A stretch of DNA of 64,000 nucleotides from Porticoccus sp033791605 (GTDB lineage: Bacteria > Pseudomonadota > Gammaproteobacteria > Pseudomonadales > Porticoccaceae). A program made the position numbers and the translations under genes. Of this stretch, positions 48,001 through 55,669 are shown piece after piece (position 1 is the first letter of the stretch; every line of letters starts with the position of its first letter). The stretch lies in NCBI GenBank assembly GCA_033791605.1, contig JASJGJ010000094.1:1-64000 (forward strand), written 5' to 3'. The notes beneath the pieces are model-generated. The model was not told the origin of the DNA. It worked only from the letters and a program-made list of their open reading frames with translations, and ran no database searches.

Positions 48001-48550
48001 TGAGTTCAATATCGGAAACATAAATAGAATTCGAAAGCCTTTTTTTAGTCTCGATAAAATAGCCCATACCCCCTTTCTTCTGCAGAGCATTTTTTTCAAC
48101 AATATTAATATTGCCGTTTTTACGCTCAACCTTGAGCAGTTCCTGACCGTCATTGGCATCACCAATAAATCGGGCCTGATTAATATCTTGATTATTCTCC
48201 AGAAAAGCCACGAAAATAGTTTCTAGACGCTCAATCCACTGATCTACTGTCGTATTGTCGTAGGGGTCTATACCGTCGTTTTTTAAAGCGCGGACAACCC
48301 CTTTGATGGGTGGAGTGGAATAGAGAAACTGAGTTTTACTACGCGCCTGCGCCAACTCACTAACCAGCATGGTCTCGCGCGAACCGAGCTGTCGTTTCAG
48401 GTAGTCACCGTATTCTTTGAAAACTGACTTCTCGACACCGATATTCATAGCCAAAATAGTGATGCCAAAAATTAGAACAATACCGAGTATTAATATTCTG
48501 AAAACTCTTGATGAAGATTCCCGCTTATTTTTACTATTATGGTTACTCAT
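45038..48550 (-). CDS. hybrid sensor histidine kinase (Cache-PAS-HisKA-HATPase-REC-REC-Hpt)
   Basis: 1170 aa from ATG 48550 (MSNHNSKNKRES, GGAGA upstream); the frame extends to 48673. Order: membrane helix about 18-35; periplasmic Cache-like sensor about 36-330; helix 339-357; PAS 370-490; coiled coil 490-525; HisKA with His534 (MSHEIRTPM); ATPase with N651, DTGVGIS, GGTGLGLS; degenerate receiver 765-880 lacking the acidic pair (VDTHP); true receiver 900-1025 with Asp953 (ILDCQMP) and KP; Hpt 1065-1170 with His1111 (LAHQMKG). A BarA-like multistep phosphorelay. The Hpt must pass phosphate to another protein; the response-regulator cyclase directly upstream is the obvious candidate. Confidence 0.93.
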   Translation of the reverse strand: MSNHNSKNKRESSSRVFRILILGIVLIFGITILAMNIGVEKSVFKEYGDYLKRQLGSRETMLVSELAQARSKTQFLYSTPPIKGVVRALKNDGIDPYDNTTVDQWIERLETIFVAFLENNQDINQARFIGDANDGQELLKVERKNGNINIVEKNALQKKGGMGYFIETKKRLSNSIYVSDIELNREYGQIEFPYWPTFRVSIPVFDEHKQFFGIVILNINAQYLLDKLQQELSPGVHLFLLNNQGNFILHPNKDYNFGFELGRNDRWSTLFTNQKTSAIETQGSGLQVAIDKASGENLYYLRDDIQLSAGNSRNHITAVLALPQSTLDLTLRERRQTSTLILIGIFIIAITVILFYQHLLNNKQAMINAQSKYQAIIEGSLDAIIVLDDQGDITSWNSGAKTVLGFFENQALGQDFFKLISIPRASGINHIALRAVMRGEKIDPVEVVVLMSNGQPLDVAVTFSPLNSQDATKTGVTAIVRDISRQKEMERKIQYINHSLEEQVEERTLELKVARNEAMDANRAKGEFLANMSHEIRTPMNGVFGMINLLRREPLNDKQKGYLDMAEGSVTALTSLINDILDFSKIEAGKLDIEQADFNLLSVVHATATSMSIGAQDKSLEFILDLSHIRHNYVVGDANRLRQILFNLISNAIKFTDNGYIEVCAQTEEIDGGDIVLTCCVTDTGVGISDAMKPRMFEVFSQESSSVARQYGGTGLGLSISRQLCQLMRGGIAVESESGKGSKFTFSLTLKLGEGKGIPMVDLAGKQFTVVDTHPKTVVAIRNILEAWGGKVVDFKGIKALLANGPAIKIDRLFVEDLIYIENRELIGDFLRSNSETEIIVACNHLSTHGEEIGDDFDGRLVTMDKPVSPVNLYPILAGHSSTETDLGSGVDTSVIENLKGACVLVVDDHRINREVAAGLLQSYDIKVVHAVDGSVALECLRTNTDIALVILDCQMPVMDGFATAKNIREGAGGPHHKNIPIIAMTAGAMAGDREKCLQAGMNDYLTKPIDADSFSKKIAFWLRSSSSATSISKEAGAGDGAIAVTSTVLNESSSGEMIWDRDGALRRINNKESLFREVIAIYVETTPATIDEMEEAISANQLDSLRKLAHQMKGISANVGAVAVSETCKYLEETCHNTNFDASNRYWKILKQDYEDVIYLFKEYLLMKG

Positions 48551-48721
48551 GCTTTGGCAATCTCCATTGTACCTACCGAGAACACATTTAAAGTCTGCTT
48601 CTAAACTGAAATCAAAGCGACAGTTCAACAACAGATAAAATGGCGAAATATCTTCGGCCCCAGGGTGGGTCAAGAACTATATTTCAAAGCCATAATCTTG
48701 GCCGTTAAGGTCATTTCGGCC

Positions 48722-49639
48722 TTATTCTAAAATAACAAAACGATTACGTCCGGATGATTTAGCCTCATACAGAGCTTTATCAGCGAGGGCCAACAACTCC
48801 TCTCCCGAAACAATTTCCGCTGACAACTGAGATACACCTGCACTGATCGTGACCACGCCAAAGGATGAATCTCGATGGGGAATGGCGAGACCCTCAATGC
48901 CCTGAACAATACGTTGAACAATCATTTTGGCACCACCAATATCAGTTTTTGGTAGCACGACCACAAATTCCTCACCACCATAACGGGCGACAATATCCAG
49001 AGGGCGAAACAGGGATTGCTTAATATAGCTGGAAATTTTTCTAAGGCATTCATCGCCCTCAAGATGACCATAACAATCGTTGTAGAGCTTGAAAAAATCG
49101 ATATCCAACATTAATACAGCCAAGGGGTCGGCAGTACGCCGGGCATCTTTAACAGTACGCATCAAGTAATCATCGAAATAGTGACGGTTAAAAACTCCCG
49201 TGACACCATCAAGAAAAGCCATCTCTCGGAGTAAATCTGTCTGAAACTTGAGGGTTAAATGTGCTTTCACGCGATTGAAGAGCGTTCTGGCATTCACAGG
49301 TTTGGTCAGGAAATCAACTCCACCAACTTCCCAACAATCGTCTTCATTGGAACTATCAATACTACCGGTAATAAAAATTACCGGTATATCCGCCAGTAAT
49401 TCCGACGCTTTGAGAAGGCGGCAAGTTTCCAAACCATCCATGCCTTCCATAAAAACATCGAGTAGCACAATGTCCGGGAGGTATTTATGACAACAATCAA
49501 TGGCCTCAAGACCGGAAGTAGCTGTGTAAACAATATAATCGTCCTCGAGCAACCCCTTAATAAAGGCAAGATTTACCGGATGATCATCCACCGTCAGTAT
49601 TTTAGCCTGCCTTTTGATGTTGATATCTTTATTTGGCAT
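48722..49639 (-). CDS. response regulator diguanylate cyclase (REC-GGDEF)
   Basis: Makes c-di-GMP from 2 GTP under control of a receiver domain. Receiver: DD pair at 18-19, phospho-Asp61 (IVLLDVFME), KP at 113-114. GGDEF domain about 140-305 with an intact active site GGEEF at 221-225 and an inhibitory I-site RxxD (RPLD, 212-215) exactly five residues before it, so product feedback is expected. The start is ATG 49639 (MPNKDINIKRQ) with GAGG 12 bases upstream; a TTG at 49657 is also open. 305 aa. It lies 171 bp upstream of the hybrid kinase on the same strand. Confidence 0.95.
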   Translation of the reverse strand: MPNKDINIKRQAKILTVDDHPVNLAFIKGLLEDDYIVYTATSGLEAIDCCHKYLPDIVLLDVFMEGMDGLETCRLLKASELLADIPVIFITGSIDSSNEDDCWEVGGVDFLTKPVNARTLFNRVKAHLTLKFQTDLLREMAFLDGVTGVFNRHYFDDYLMRTVKDARRTADPLAVLMLDIDFFKLYNDCYGHLEGDECLRKISSYIKQSLFRPLDIVARYGGEEFVVVLPKTDIGGAKMIVQRIVQGIEGLAIPHRDSSFGVVTISAGVSQLSAEIVSGEELLALADKALYEAKSSGRNRFVILE

Positions 49640-50179
49640 TGAAAAGTTATACCTCAAAGTATCCCCGAGTCCCCTACTTTTTCCAGCAGTTCAACGCTAT
49701 CAAGGTGAAAAAAGATACAGACAACTCACATCATCAACTTAACACAAAATCATTTTTTACCTAAGTAAGACCACAATAGCTGACAACTGATACGCAACTA
49801 ATCCCTTTATTATTCTAGTAGCCAAGATAAAAAAGCACACATGTTTTTAAAGATGATATGTTGACCCTAGCGGGAGTTCCATAGCGTCAGTGGTGAGAAA
49901 ACTATTTAGGGAATGGGTTAGATCAAAGCCGCCGGAATAAATACCCAAAAAACACCATGCCCAGAAATTTCTTCAATTAAGCGCATTCTTTCCATAAGCC
50001 CCAGGGAACATGGTCGGGGCAAATGTACCAAGTTGTATCTGCGTTATTGACGGTTGCGACGAAACAGCCTGTTTTCTCCATATTTCCTCCATATTTTCTC
50101 CATATTTTCTCCATAATATTATGCTTGAATGTGCGTGTTTTAAATCTCTCAAAATTCATCGATTCTAGGAATTCAATTT
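49640..50179. other. 540-bp intergenic region at the edge of the GC-rich segment
   Basis: No credible gene. It is AT-rich up to about 49900. The notable content is the fourfold 11-bp tandem repeat at 50072-50115, followed by TAATAT (50114-50119), a possible -10 for the lipoprotein gene. AGGA at about 50167 is the ribosome binding site. Confidence 0.45.
50072..50115. repeat. four tandem 11-bp repeats
   Basis: Unit TTTTCTCCATA at 50072, 50083, 50094 and 50105; copy 2 has one change (TTTCCTCCATA), the others are identical. The 11-bp period is about one DNA helical turn, so identical faces are presented. It lies about 65 bp before the lipoprotein start and runs into a possible -10, so it may be a cooperative regulator site. 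A slippage-generated microsatellite is the simple alternative. Confidence 0.85.
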
Positions 50180-50689
50180 ATGACGTTATCCAAACAACTG
50201 CTTCTGCTAGCTACAATTGCGGGAGTCACGGCCTGCTCCGGGCCGGGGCACAAGGAAAAAGCACCAGAAATGACCGAACGTTTTGCCACCACCATTACGG
50301 ACAACGGCAGTAAGATGTTTGACTATTCAGTTGTTGCCGAGCGCCCCGAGCCCGATGGTGAGCGTGGCCGAAGCCGGCCTACGGGTGGCGGTGATAGCGG
50401 CCGCGGTCGGCCTCCAGGTGAGGGTAAAGGTGGAATGGGCGGTGGCAACCGCCGGGGCGGAGATAATCAAGAGGCTGAAACGACATCCAAGTTTTACGAC
50501 AGTGCTGCGGCGAAACTGGAGGAGACCGGTTTTTGTCGCGAAGGCTACGTAGAGCTGGACAGTGAGTTCTCCCGCGGCAAGTCGCGCTTGCGCGGCGAGT
50601 GCAAGGAAACAGCCAGCGACGCTGACCGTAGGGACTTTCCCGATCAGGTTGTTCATGCCACCCTAAAAGCCCCCACACGTGACAAATAA
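50180..50689 (+). CDS. putative Gly/Arg-rich lipoprotein of unknown function
   Basis: 169 aa. The N-terminal hydrophobic segment ends in a lipobox-like VTAC (Cys19), so it is probably lipid-anchored. Residues 55-95 are a low-complexity Gly/Arg/Pro linker (GRGRPPGEGKGGMGGGNRRGG). The C-terminal part has CREGYVELDSEFSRGKSRLRGEC, whose two Cys could form a disulfide, then KETASDADRRDFPD. I recognise no named family and do not assign a function. GC content is visibly higher than in the genes to the left. An AGGA ribosome binding site is present. Confidence 0.72.
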   Translation: MTLSKQLLLLATIAGVTACSGPGHKEKAPEMTERFATTITDNGSKMFDYSVVAERPEPDGERGRSRPTGGGDSGRGRPPGEGKGGMGGGNRRGGDNQEAETTSKFYDSAAAKLEETGFCREGYVELDSEFSRGKSRLRGECKETASDADRRDFPDQVVHATLKAPTRDK

Positions 50690-51720
50690 TTGGCGCTCAC
50701 CGTCCAGCTAGCGGGTCACTCTAGGCAGGCACCGCCACAATGCTATCCCCTCGAAGGATTGGGCAAAACCCACGTCATAGGTGTCGTCATGCAGTCCCTT
50801 GAGTGCTACCTCGAACAGGCGGAATATCGACTTCTGACTCCTCCTCGCGGCACTGGGCCAAGATCACCGTGAAACGCGGTGGTGTGATGCCGCCGGACAA
50901 CGCCACGCGTAACTGGTCATGGAAGTGCGCCGCAGTTGTCTCCTAGTGCCTTGTAATTCAGAGAGTTGAACAATGAGCCGGGCATTTGAGGGCATCAAAA
51001 GGCGAGAAGATGGTCCCATGCGGACATGATTTACCTCGGTCTCGCCTCTCAGATTGGCACCAAAACAGGGTTATTCATGCCATCAGCACGAAATTTTCGC
51101 AATAATCCCAACACCCATGCAGAAGGACATGGGTGATCGTGCAACAACTGTGTTGCTTATCGACGATGATCCCTCTATTGTTGAGGCGATCACAATGATT
51201 CTGGAGTCTACAGGAGTGCGTGTGCATGGTGCGGCGATTACGCGCTCGCCCACCTTGCCGTAGGCGTGAGACCCGATATTGTCATTTCCGACTTTCGACT
51301 TCCCGGGTACGATGGGAACGAGCTGGTTCGATGAGTGCACTAAGCAATGGCTGAAGACTTGCCCGCCATTCTCATAACTGGAGATACTTCAGGCGAAGAA
51401 ATAATGGCGGCCAATCCCTGCAACTGCACGATGCTTCATAAACCGGCTGTCGGATGAATCCTTCACAAGCCATCTTCAGTCCGAATATATTGCATACACC
51501 AGGCATGACCATTCTATTGCGTCAATGCCTAAAGCGATTCCCACTCTGACAAGGCACTTCTTGTATTAGCCTTCTACCGTGGGCACCCACTAGCAAAACT
51601 GCTGCTTCTAGAGGGAATTGGAGTATACCGCACTTCAAAAAGTAGAAAACGGTTTTGATAGTGCGGTATCTGATCGTGAAGGATAGGACCCACTTGAATA
51701 AGAAGGTAGGAGTACGAAGA
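50690..51720. other. gene-poor stretch before the exporter operon
   Basis: About 1 kb with only a broken receiver-domain gene (51126-51456). In 50690-51050 neither strand shows a recognisable intact gene. Short open stretches such as the - strand segment encoding FEVALKGLHDDTYDVGFAQ (about 50740-50830) look protein-like but match nothing I can name. It looks like decayed coding DNA. Confidence 0.45.
51126..51456 (+). pseudogene. decayed receiver-domain (REC) response regulator fragment
   Basis: Frame 1 encodes TTVLLIDDDPSIVEAITMIL, the first beta strand and acidic pocket of a receiver. A frame change near 51235 continues DYALAHLAVGVRPDIVISDF RLPGYDGNELVR with the phospho-Asp, then a TGA. A third frame gives AMAEDLPAILITGDTSGEE and later LHKPAVG with the Lys-Pro, then a TGA. 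All canonical receiver elements appear in order but in three frames, so the gene is broken. The ILITGDTS type is common in receivers attached to histidine kinases. Confidence 0.75.
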
Positions 51721-52758
51721 ATGCAGAAAAAAAAAGTCATCATCGTCACTATGCTTGTGGTGCTGGCGGTCACCATTATTGTACTGTGGTGGCAATTTGG
51801 CCGAGATCAAAGTAAAGCGACGGCATTGCAACTCTATGGCAACGTAGATATTCGTGAAGCGCAGCTCGCTTTCAACAGCAGTGAGCATATTGCGGAAATT
51901 TTCGTGCAGGAAGGAGATCGCGTCACAAAAGGGCTGCTGCTGGCCCATCTACACACAGAGTTACTCGAAGCACAAGTTGCCAAAGCGAAAGCAACGCTAC
52001 TCGCCCAACAACAGGTTATGACCAAACTTGAGGCCGGCAGTCGTCCGCAGGAGATCCTCAAAGGACAGGCTGAGCTGGAGGCCGCTCGTGCCACGGCAAA
52101 GTCGACCAGAGATAGTTACAACCGTGTGACGCGACTGCTGAAAAAAAAGCTGGTCTCACCCGAAGATGTAGAGAATTCACAGTCGCTGGCAGACGCGGCC
52201 GAGGCACACAAGGACGCGGCAACACAGGCATTGGCGTTGTTGCAAGCCGGACCGCGCCAGGAAGATATCGCGATAGCTCGTGCACAATTGTCTGCTCTTG
52301 AGGCCGAGTTGGATGTAGCCCGGCAGCAACTGGAAGATGCCAATCTTTACGCTCCCGCAGATGGCATCATCCGTAATCGAATTCTTGAACCCGGAGATAT
52401 GGCCTTCCCATCGCTGCCGGTATTGACGCTGGCCTTCATCGATCCAGTTTGGGTACGAGCCTATCTACCGGAACCAATGCTGGGGCAGGTAGCTCTGGGC
52501 GCCAAAGCGCTTATTCACACCGACAGCTATCCGGAAAAATCCTACACTGGTTGGGTCGGTTATATTTCCCCAACTGCCGAATTTACGCCGAAAAATGTGC
52601 AGACGCCGGAGCTACGCACTCGACTGGTTTACTCTGTGAAAATTTTTGCCTGTAATCCACAGGGTGAATTGCGTCTGGGGATGCCTGCCACGGTTACTAT
52701 TGCGCTCGACCAGAGGCTACCCGACACCAATATCAATCAGTGTGAGTCATCCCGATGA
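51721..52758 (+). CDS. HlyD-family periplasmic adaptor (YbhG-like)
   Basis: Membrane-fusion subunit of an ABC exporter. One N-terminal membrane helix (about 6-24), a lipoyl-like half (GNVDIREAQLAFNSSEHIAEIFVQEGD), a long coiled-coil hairpin (about 85-205, Ala/Glu/Gln-rich), then the second lipoyl half (LYAPADGIIRNRILEPGD) and beta-barrel. ATG 51721 with GGAG 8 bases upstream is preferred over upstream in-frame starts, giving 345 aa. Its stop overlaps the next ATG by 4 bp (ATGA), so it is the first gene of a four-gene operon. Confidence 0.92.
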   Translation: MQKKKVIIVTMLVVLAVTIIVLWWQFGRDQSKATALQLYGNVDIREAQLAFNSSEHIAEIFVQEGDRVTKGLLLAHLHTELLEAQVAKAKATLLAQQQVMTKLEAGSRPQEILKGQAELEAARATAKSTRDSYNRVTRLLKKKLVSPEDVENSQSLADAAEAHKDAATQALALLQAGPRQEDIAIARAQLSALEAELDVARQQLEDANLYAPADGIIRNRILEPGDMAFPSLPVLTLAFIDPVWVRAYLPEPMLGQVALGAKALIHTDSYPEKSYTGWVGYISPTAEFTPKNVQTPELRTRLVYSVKIFACNPQGELRLGMPATVTIALDQRLPDTNINQCESSR

Positions 52759-54545
52759 ACGATAGTGCACTCACATTTGCGGCTGTTACAAAAACTTTCC
52801 GCGGTAGTGACCAGCAGGTAAAGGCACTCGAGGAGTTGAGTTTCAGTATTAAGCCCGGCCAGGTGACGGGCCTGATCGGACAGGATGGGGCGGGCAAGAC
52901 AACGCTGATGCGTCTGGCAGCCGGTTTGCTAGTGCCCGATGCAGGTACCATCCGAGTACTCAATATCGATGCAGTCGCAGAGCCGTTACAGGTTCAATCC
53001 AGCGTCGGTTATATGCCACAACGGTTCGGTCTCTACGACGATCTTAGTGTGCAGGAGAATCTTGATCTTTACGCCGATCTTCAGGGATTGTGCGCAGCAC
53101 AGCGTCCCGACCGCTATACGAATCTGATGCGGATGACCGGTCTAGAGCCGTTCACCCAGCGCCTCGCGGGTCGCCTATCCGGTGGCATGAAACAAAAGCT
53201 GGGGCTGGCCTGCACCCTGCTGTCTTCACCACGACTGCTATTGCTGGACGAGCCCACCGTCGGTGTTGATCCGGTGTCGCGCCGAGAGCTGTGGCAGATC
53301 GTCTATCGCCAAGTGGAGGAAGCTGGCATGAGCGTGTTGCTCAGCACTGCCTATCTCGATGAAGCAGAACGTTGTAACGAAGTGATCCTGATTCACCAGG
53401 GCAAACTGCTGGATCAGGGTGAACCGGCAACGTTTAGCCAGGTCGTCGAAGGACGCACATTTCAGGTGAGCGTTAAGGGTATGAGTCATCGCCGGTTGCA
53501 GGCAGAGTTAAGCCGTGCGCCAAATGTGCTGGATGCCTTGATTGAAGGCGAAGCGGTACGGGTGGTCACTGAAACAGCCAAGCTACCCACACTCGAACAA
53601 TTGTTTTCAAAACAAGCATTACCGGCGAGGGCCGACGTTCAGATCACCTCGGTAACACCACGTTTTGAAGATGCCTTTGTTGCACGATTAAAAAAACGCC
53701 GACAGGAGCCCGAAGTCGCTATTTCACCACTGCAAACAATAAACGTGTGTAAGAATGACGAGGTTATCAGGGTGAACCAGCTGCAACGCCGTTTCGGTGA
53801 TTTCATCGCGGTGAATAATGTCAGCTTCAGCGTAAAACGGGGTGAGATCTTCGGTTTACTGGGGGCAAATGGCGCTGGCAAGTCCACCACGTTTCGTATG
53901 CTCTGCGGCCTGTTACCCGCCAGCAGTGGCAATCTGGCGGTGGCGGGCCACGATCTGCGTAGCGCAGCCGCCTCAGCACGAGGGCACATCGGCTACATGG
54001 CACAGAAGTTCTCGTTGTATACCAATCTGTCCGTCGCGCAGAACCTGCGTTTTTTCTCCAGCGCCTACGGCCTGCGAGGAAAACAGCAAAAAGCGCGTCT
54101 CGATTGGGCAATAACCACCTTCGAGCTAGACGCCTACACGAATACCAACGCCGGTGAGTTACCACTAGGGTATAAACAGCGTTTGTCCTTCGCCGCCGCG
54201 TTGATGCATGAGCCTGAAATTCTGTTTCTCGACGAACCCACTTCCGGCGTTGATCCCCTCGCTCGCAGGGAGTTCTGGGCGCGCACCAATGCGGTAGCCG
54301 AAGCGGGGGTAACGGTTCTGGTCACTACGCATTTTATGGAAGAGGCCAACTACTGCGACCGCCTCGTAATCATGGCCGACGGTGAAGTGCTGGCAGAGGG
54401 CACGCCACTGGCGATGAAGATCCGTGCGCGCACTACAGAAAATCCCGATCCAACAATGGAAGATGCCTTTATCCAATTGATCGAACAGCAGAATAAAAAA
54501 GAACCAGATACCGCAGCAGAGAGAACGTCAGGGAGCGCTGCATGA
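52755..54545 (+). CDS. tandem ABC exporter ATPase (YbhF-like)
   Basis: 596 aa with two fused nucleotide-binding domains. NBD1: Walker A GQDGAGKTT (42-50), signature LSGGMKQ (about 139), Walker B LLLLDEP. NBD2: Walker A GANGAGKST (about 373), signature degenerate as LPLGYKQ, Walker B ILFLDEP, H-loop TTHFMEEA. The degenerate second signature is usual for YbhF-type proteins. It powers the two ABC-2 permeases encoded next. It overlaps both neighbours by 4 bp. Codons are GC-rich compared with flanking core genes. Confidence 0.94.
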   Translation: MNDSALTFAAVTKTFRGSDQQVKALEELSFSIKPGQVTGLIGQDGAGKTTLMRLAAGLLVPDAGTIRVLNIDAVAEPLQVQSSVGYMPQRFGLYDDLSVQENLDLYADLQGLCAAQRPDRYTNLMRMTGLEPFTQRLAGRLSGGMKQKLGLACTLLSSPRLLLLDEPTVGVDPVSRRELWQIVYRQVEEAGMSVLLSTAYLDEAERCNEVILIHQGKLLDQGEPATFSQVVEGRTFQVSVKGMSHRRLQAELSRAPNVLDALIEGEAVRVVTETAKLPTLEQLFSKQALPARADVQITSVTPRFEDAFVARLKKRRQEPEVAISPLQTINVCKNDEVIRVNQLQRRFGDFIAVNNVSFSVKRGEIFGLLGANGAGKSTTFRMLCGLLPASSGNLAVAGHDLRSAAASARGHIGYMAQKFSLYTNLSVAQNLRFFSSAYGLRGKQQKARLDWAITTFELDAYTNTNAGELPLGYKQRLSFAAALMHEPEILFLDEPTSGVDPLARREFWARTNAVAEAGVTVLVTTHFMEEANYCDRLVIMADGEVLAEGTPLAMKIRARTTENPDPTMEDAFIQLIEQQNKKEPDTAAERTSGSAA

Positions 54546-55666
54546 TTTCACCTGCCAACATGCGCCTGTGGGGAATGATCCGAAAAGAAAGCCTGCAGAT
54601 TCTGCGCGATCCATCGAGTATCTCCATAGCCTTCGTGTTGCCAGTAGTGCTGCTTTTTCTGTTCGGTTACGGTGTCTCTCTAGACGCAAAACATATACCG
54701 GTAGGCTTAGTCATCGAGCAGCCGGACACAGCGACGCAGTCACTTGCCGGATCCTTCGAGCGCTCCGAGTTCTTTAGTCCGCAGTATTTCGATGCTATTC
54801 AAACAGCGCAACAGGCGCTCAAAGAACGGCGGATTGACGGCATTATCTGGTTGCGGAATGATTTTTCACCCAAACTACTATCTGGCAGCGAAGCGTCAAC
54901 CGGTGTCATCATCAACGGCGTGGACTCGAATCAGGCCAACATCACCGAGGGTTACATACAGGGCACCTGGTTGGCGTGGCTAACGCATTATGCAGCAAGC
55001 CGGGGCCAGCCGCTGGCCATGCCAGTAACGTTGCAACAACGTGTATGGTTCAATGCCGCGTTATCCAGTCGCTTGTTTCTGGTGCCGGGTTTAATCGCCA
55101 TTATCATGACGTTGATCGGCTCGCTCCTTACCGCCATGGTGGTGGCACGTGAGTGGGAGCGCGGCACCATGGAGGCATTAATGGTGACGCCGCTTCGCAA
55201 GGCCGAAATTCTTGCAGGCAAGCTAATCCCCTATTTTGTTTTGGGCATGGGCGGCATGTTGTTCAGTGTGGTCTTGGCAATATGGCAGTTTGATGTTCCA
55301 CTGCGCGGGTCCTTCTGGTTGCTGATGATTTGCTCGGCGCTGTTCATGTTGGTGGCGCTGGCCATTGGCCTGCTGATTTCTACTGTGTCCAAAAACCAGT
55401 TTGTAGCGGGTCAGTTGGCCATCATCATCACCTTTCTTCCCGCATTTATCCTTTCGGGTTTTCTTTTTGATATTCATTCCATGCCCGTCTGGATACAAGT
55501 CATCACCCATCTGGTGCCAGCGCGGTATTTTGTTGCCATCCTGCAAACCCTGTTTCTTGCCGGTAATGTCTGGCCGGTGGTGTTGGCCAATATGGGCGCG
55601 CTGCTCATTATGCTGCTGTTTTTTTCGACCCTGGTATGGCGCAATTTTCGTAAGCGGCTGGAGTAA
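54542..55666 (+). CDS. ABC-2 type permease (YbhS-like)
   Basis: 374 aa. N-terminal cytoplasmic KESLQILRDPSSISIAFVLPVVLLFLFGYG with the first helix, a large periplasmic loop (about 45-175), then five helices near the C-terminus. REWERGTMEALMVTPLRKAEILAGKLIPYF is the ABC-2 coupling-helix signature. It pairs with the second permease to form a heterodimeric channel. The homologous E. coli YbhFSR system has been linked to drug and cation export; the substrate here is unknown. Confidence 0.93.
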   Translation: MISPANMRLWGMIRKESLQILRDPSSISIAFVLPVVLLFLFGYGVSLDAKHIPVGLVIEQPDTATQSLAGSFERSEFFSPQYFDAIQTAQQALKERRIDGIIWLRNDFSPKLLSGSEASTGVIINGVDSNQANITEGYIQGTWLAWLTHYAASRGQPLAMPVTLQQRVWFNAALSSRLFLVPGLIAIIMTLIGSLLTAMVVAREWERGTMEALMVTPLRKAEILAGKLIPYFVLGMGGMLFSVVLAIWQFDVPLRGSFWLLMICSALFMLVALAIGLLISTVSKNQFVAGQLAIIITFLPAFILSGFLFDIHSMPVWIQVITHLVPARYFVAILQTLFLAGNVWPVVLANMGALLIMLLFFSTLVWRNFRKRLE

Positions 55667-55669
55667 CTT

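Noticed and set aside
50072..50115. CRISPR array
   Set aside because: The repeats are contiguous 11-mers with no spacers and no cas genes nearby.
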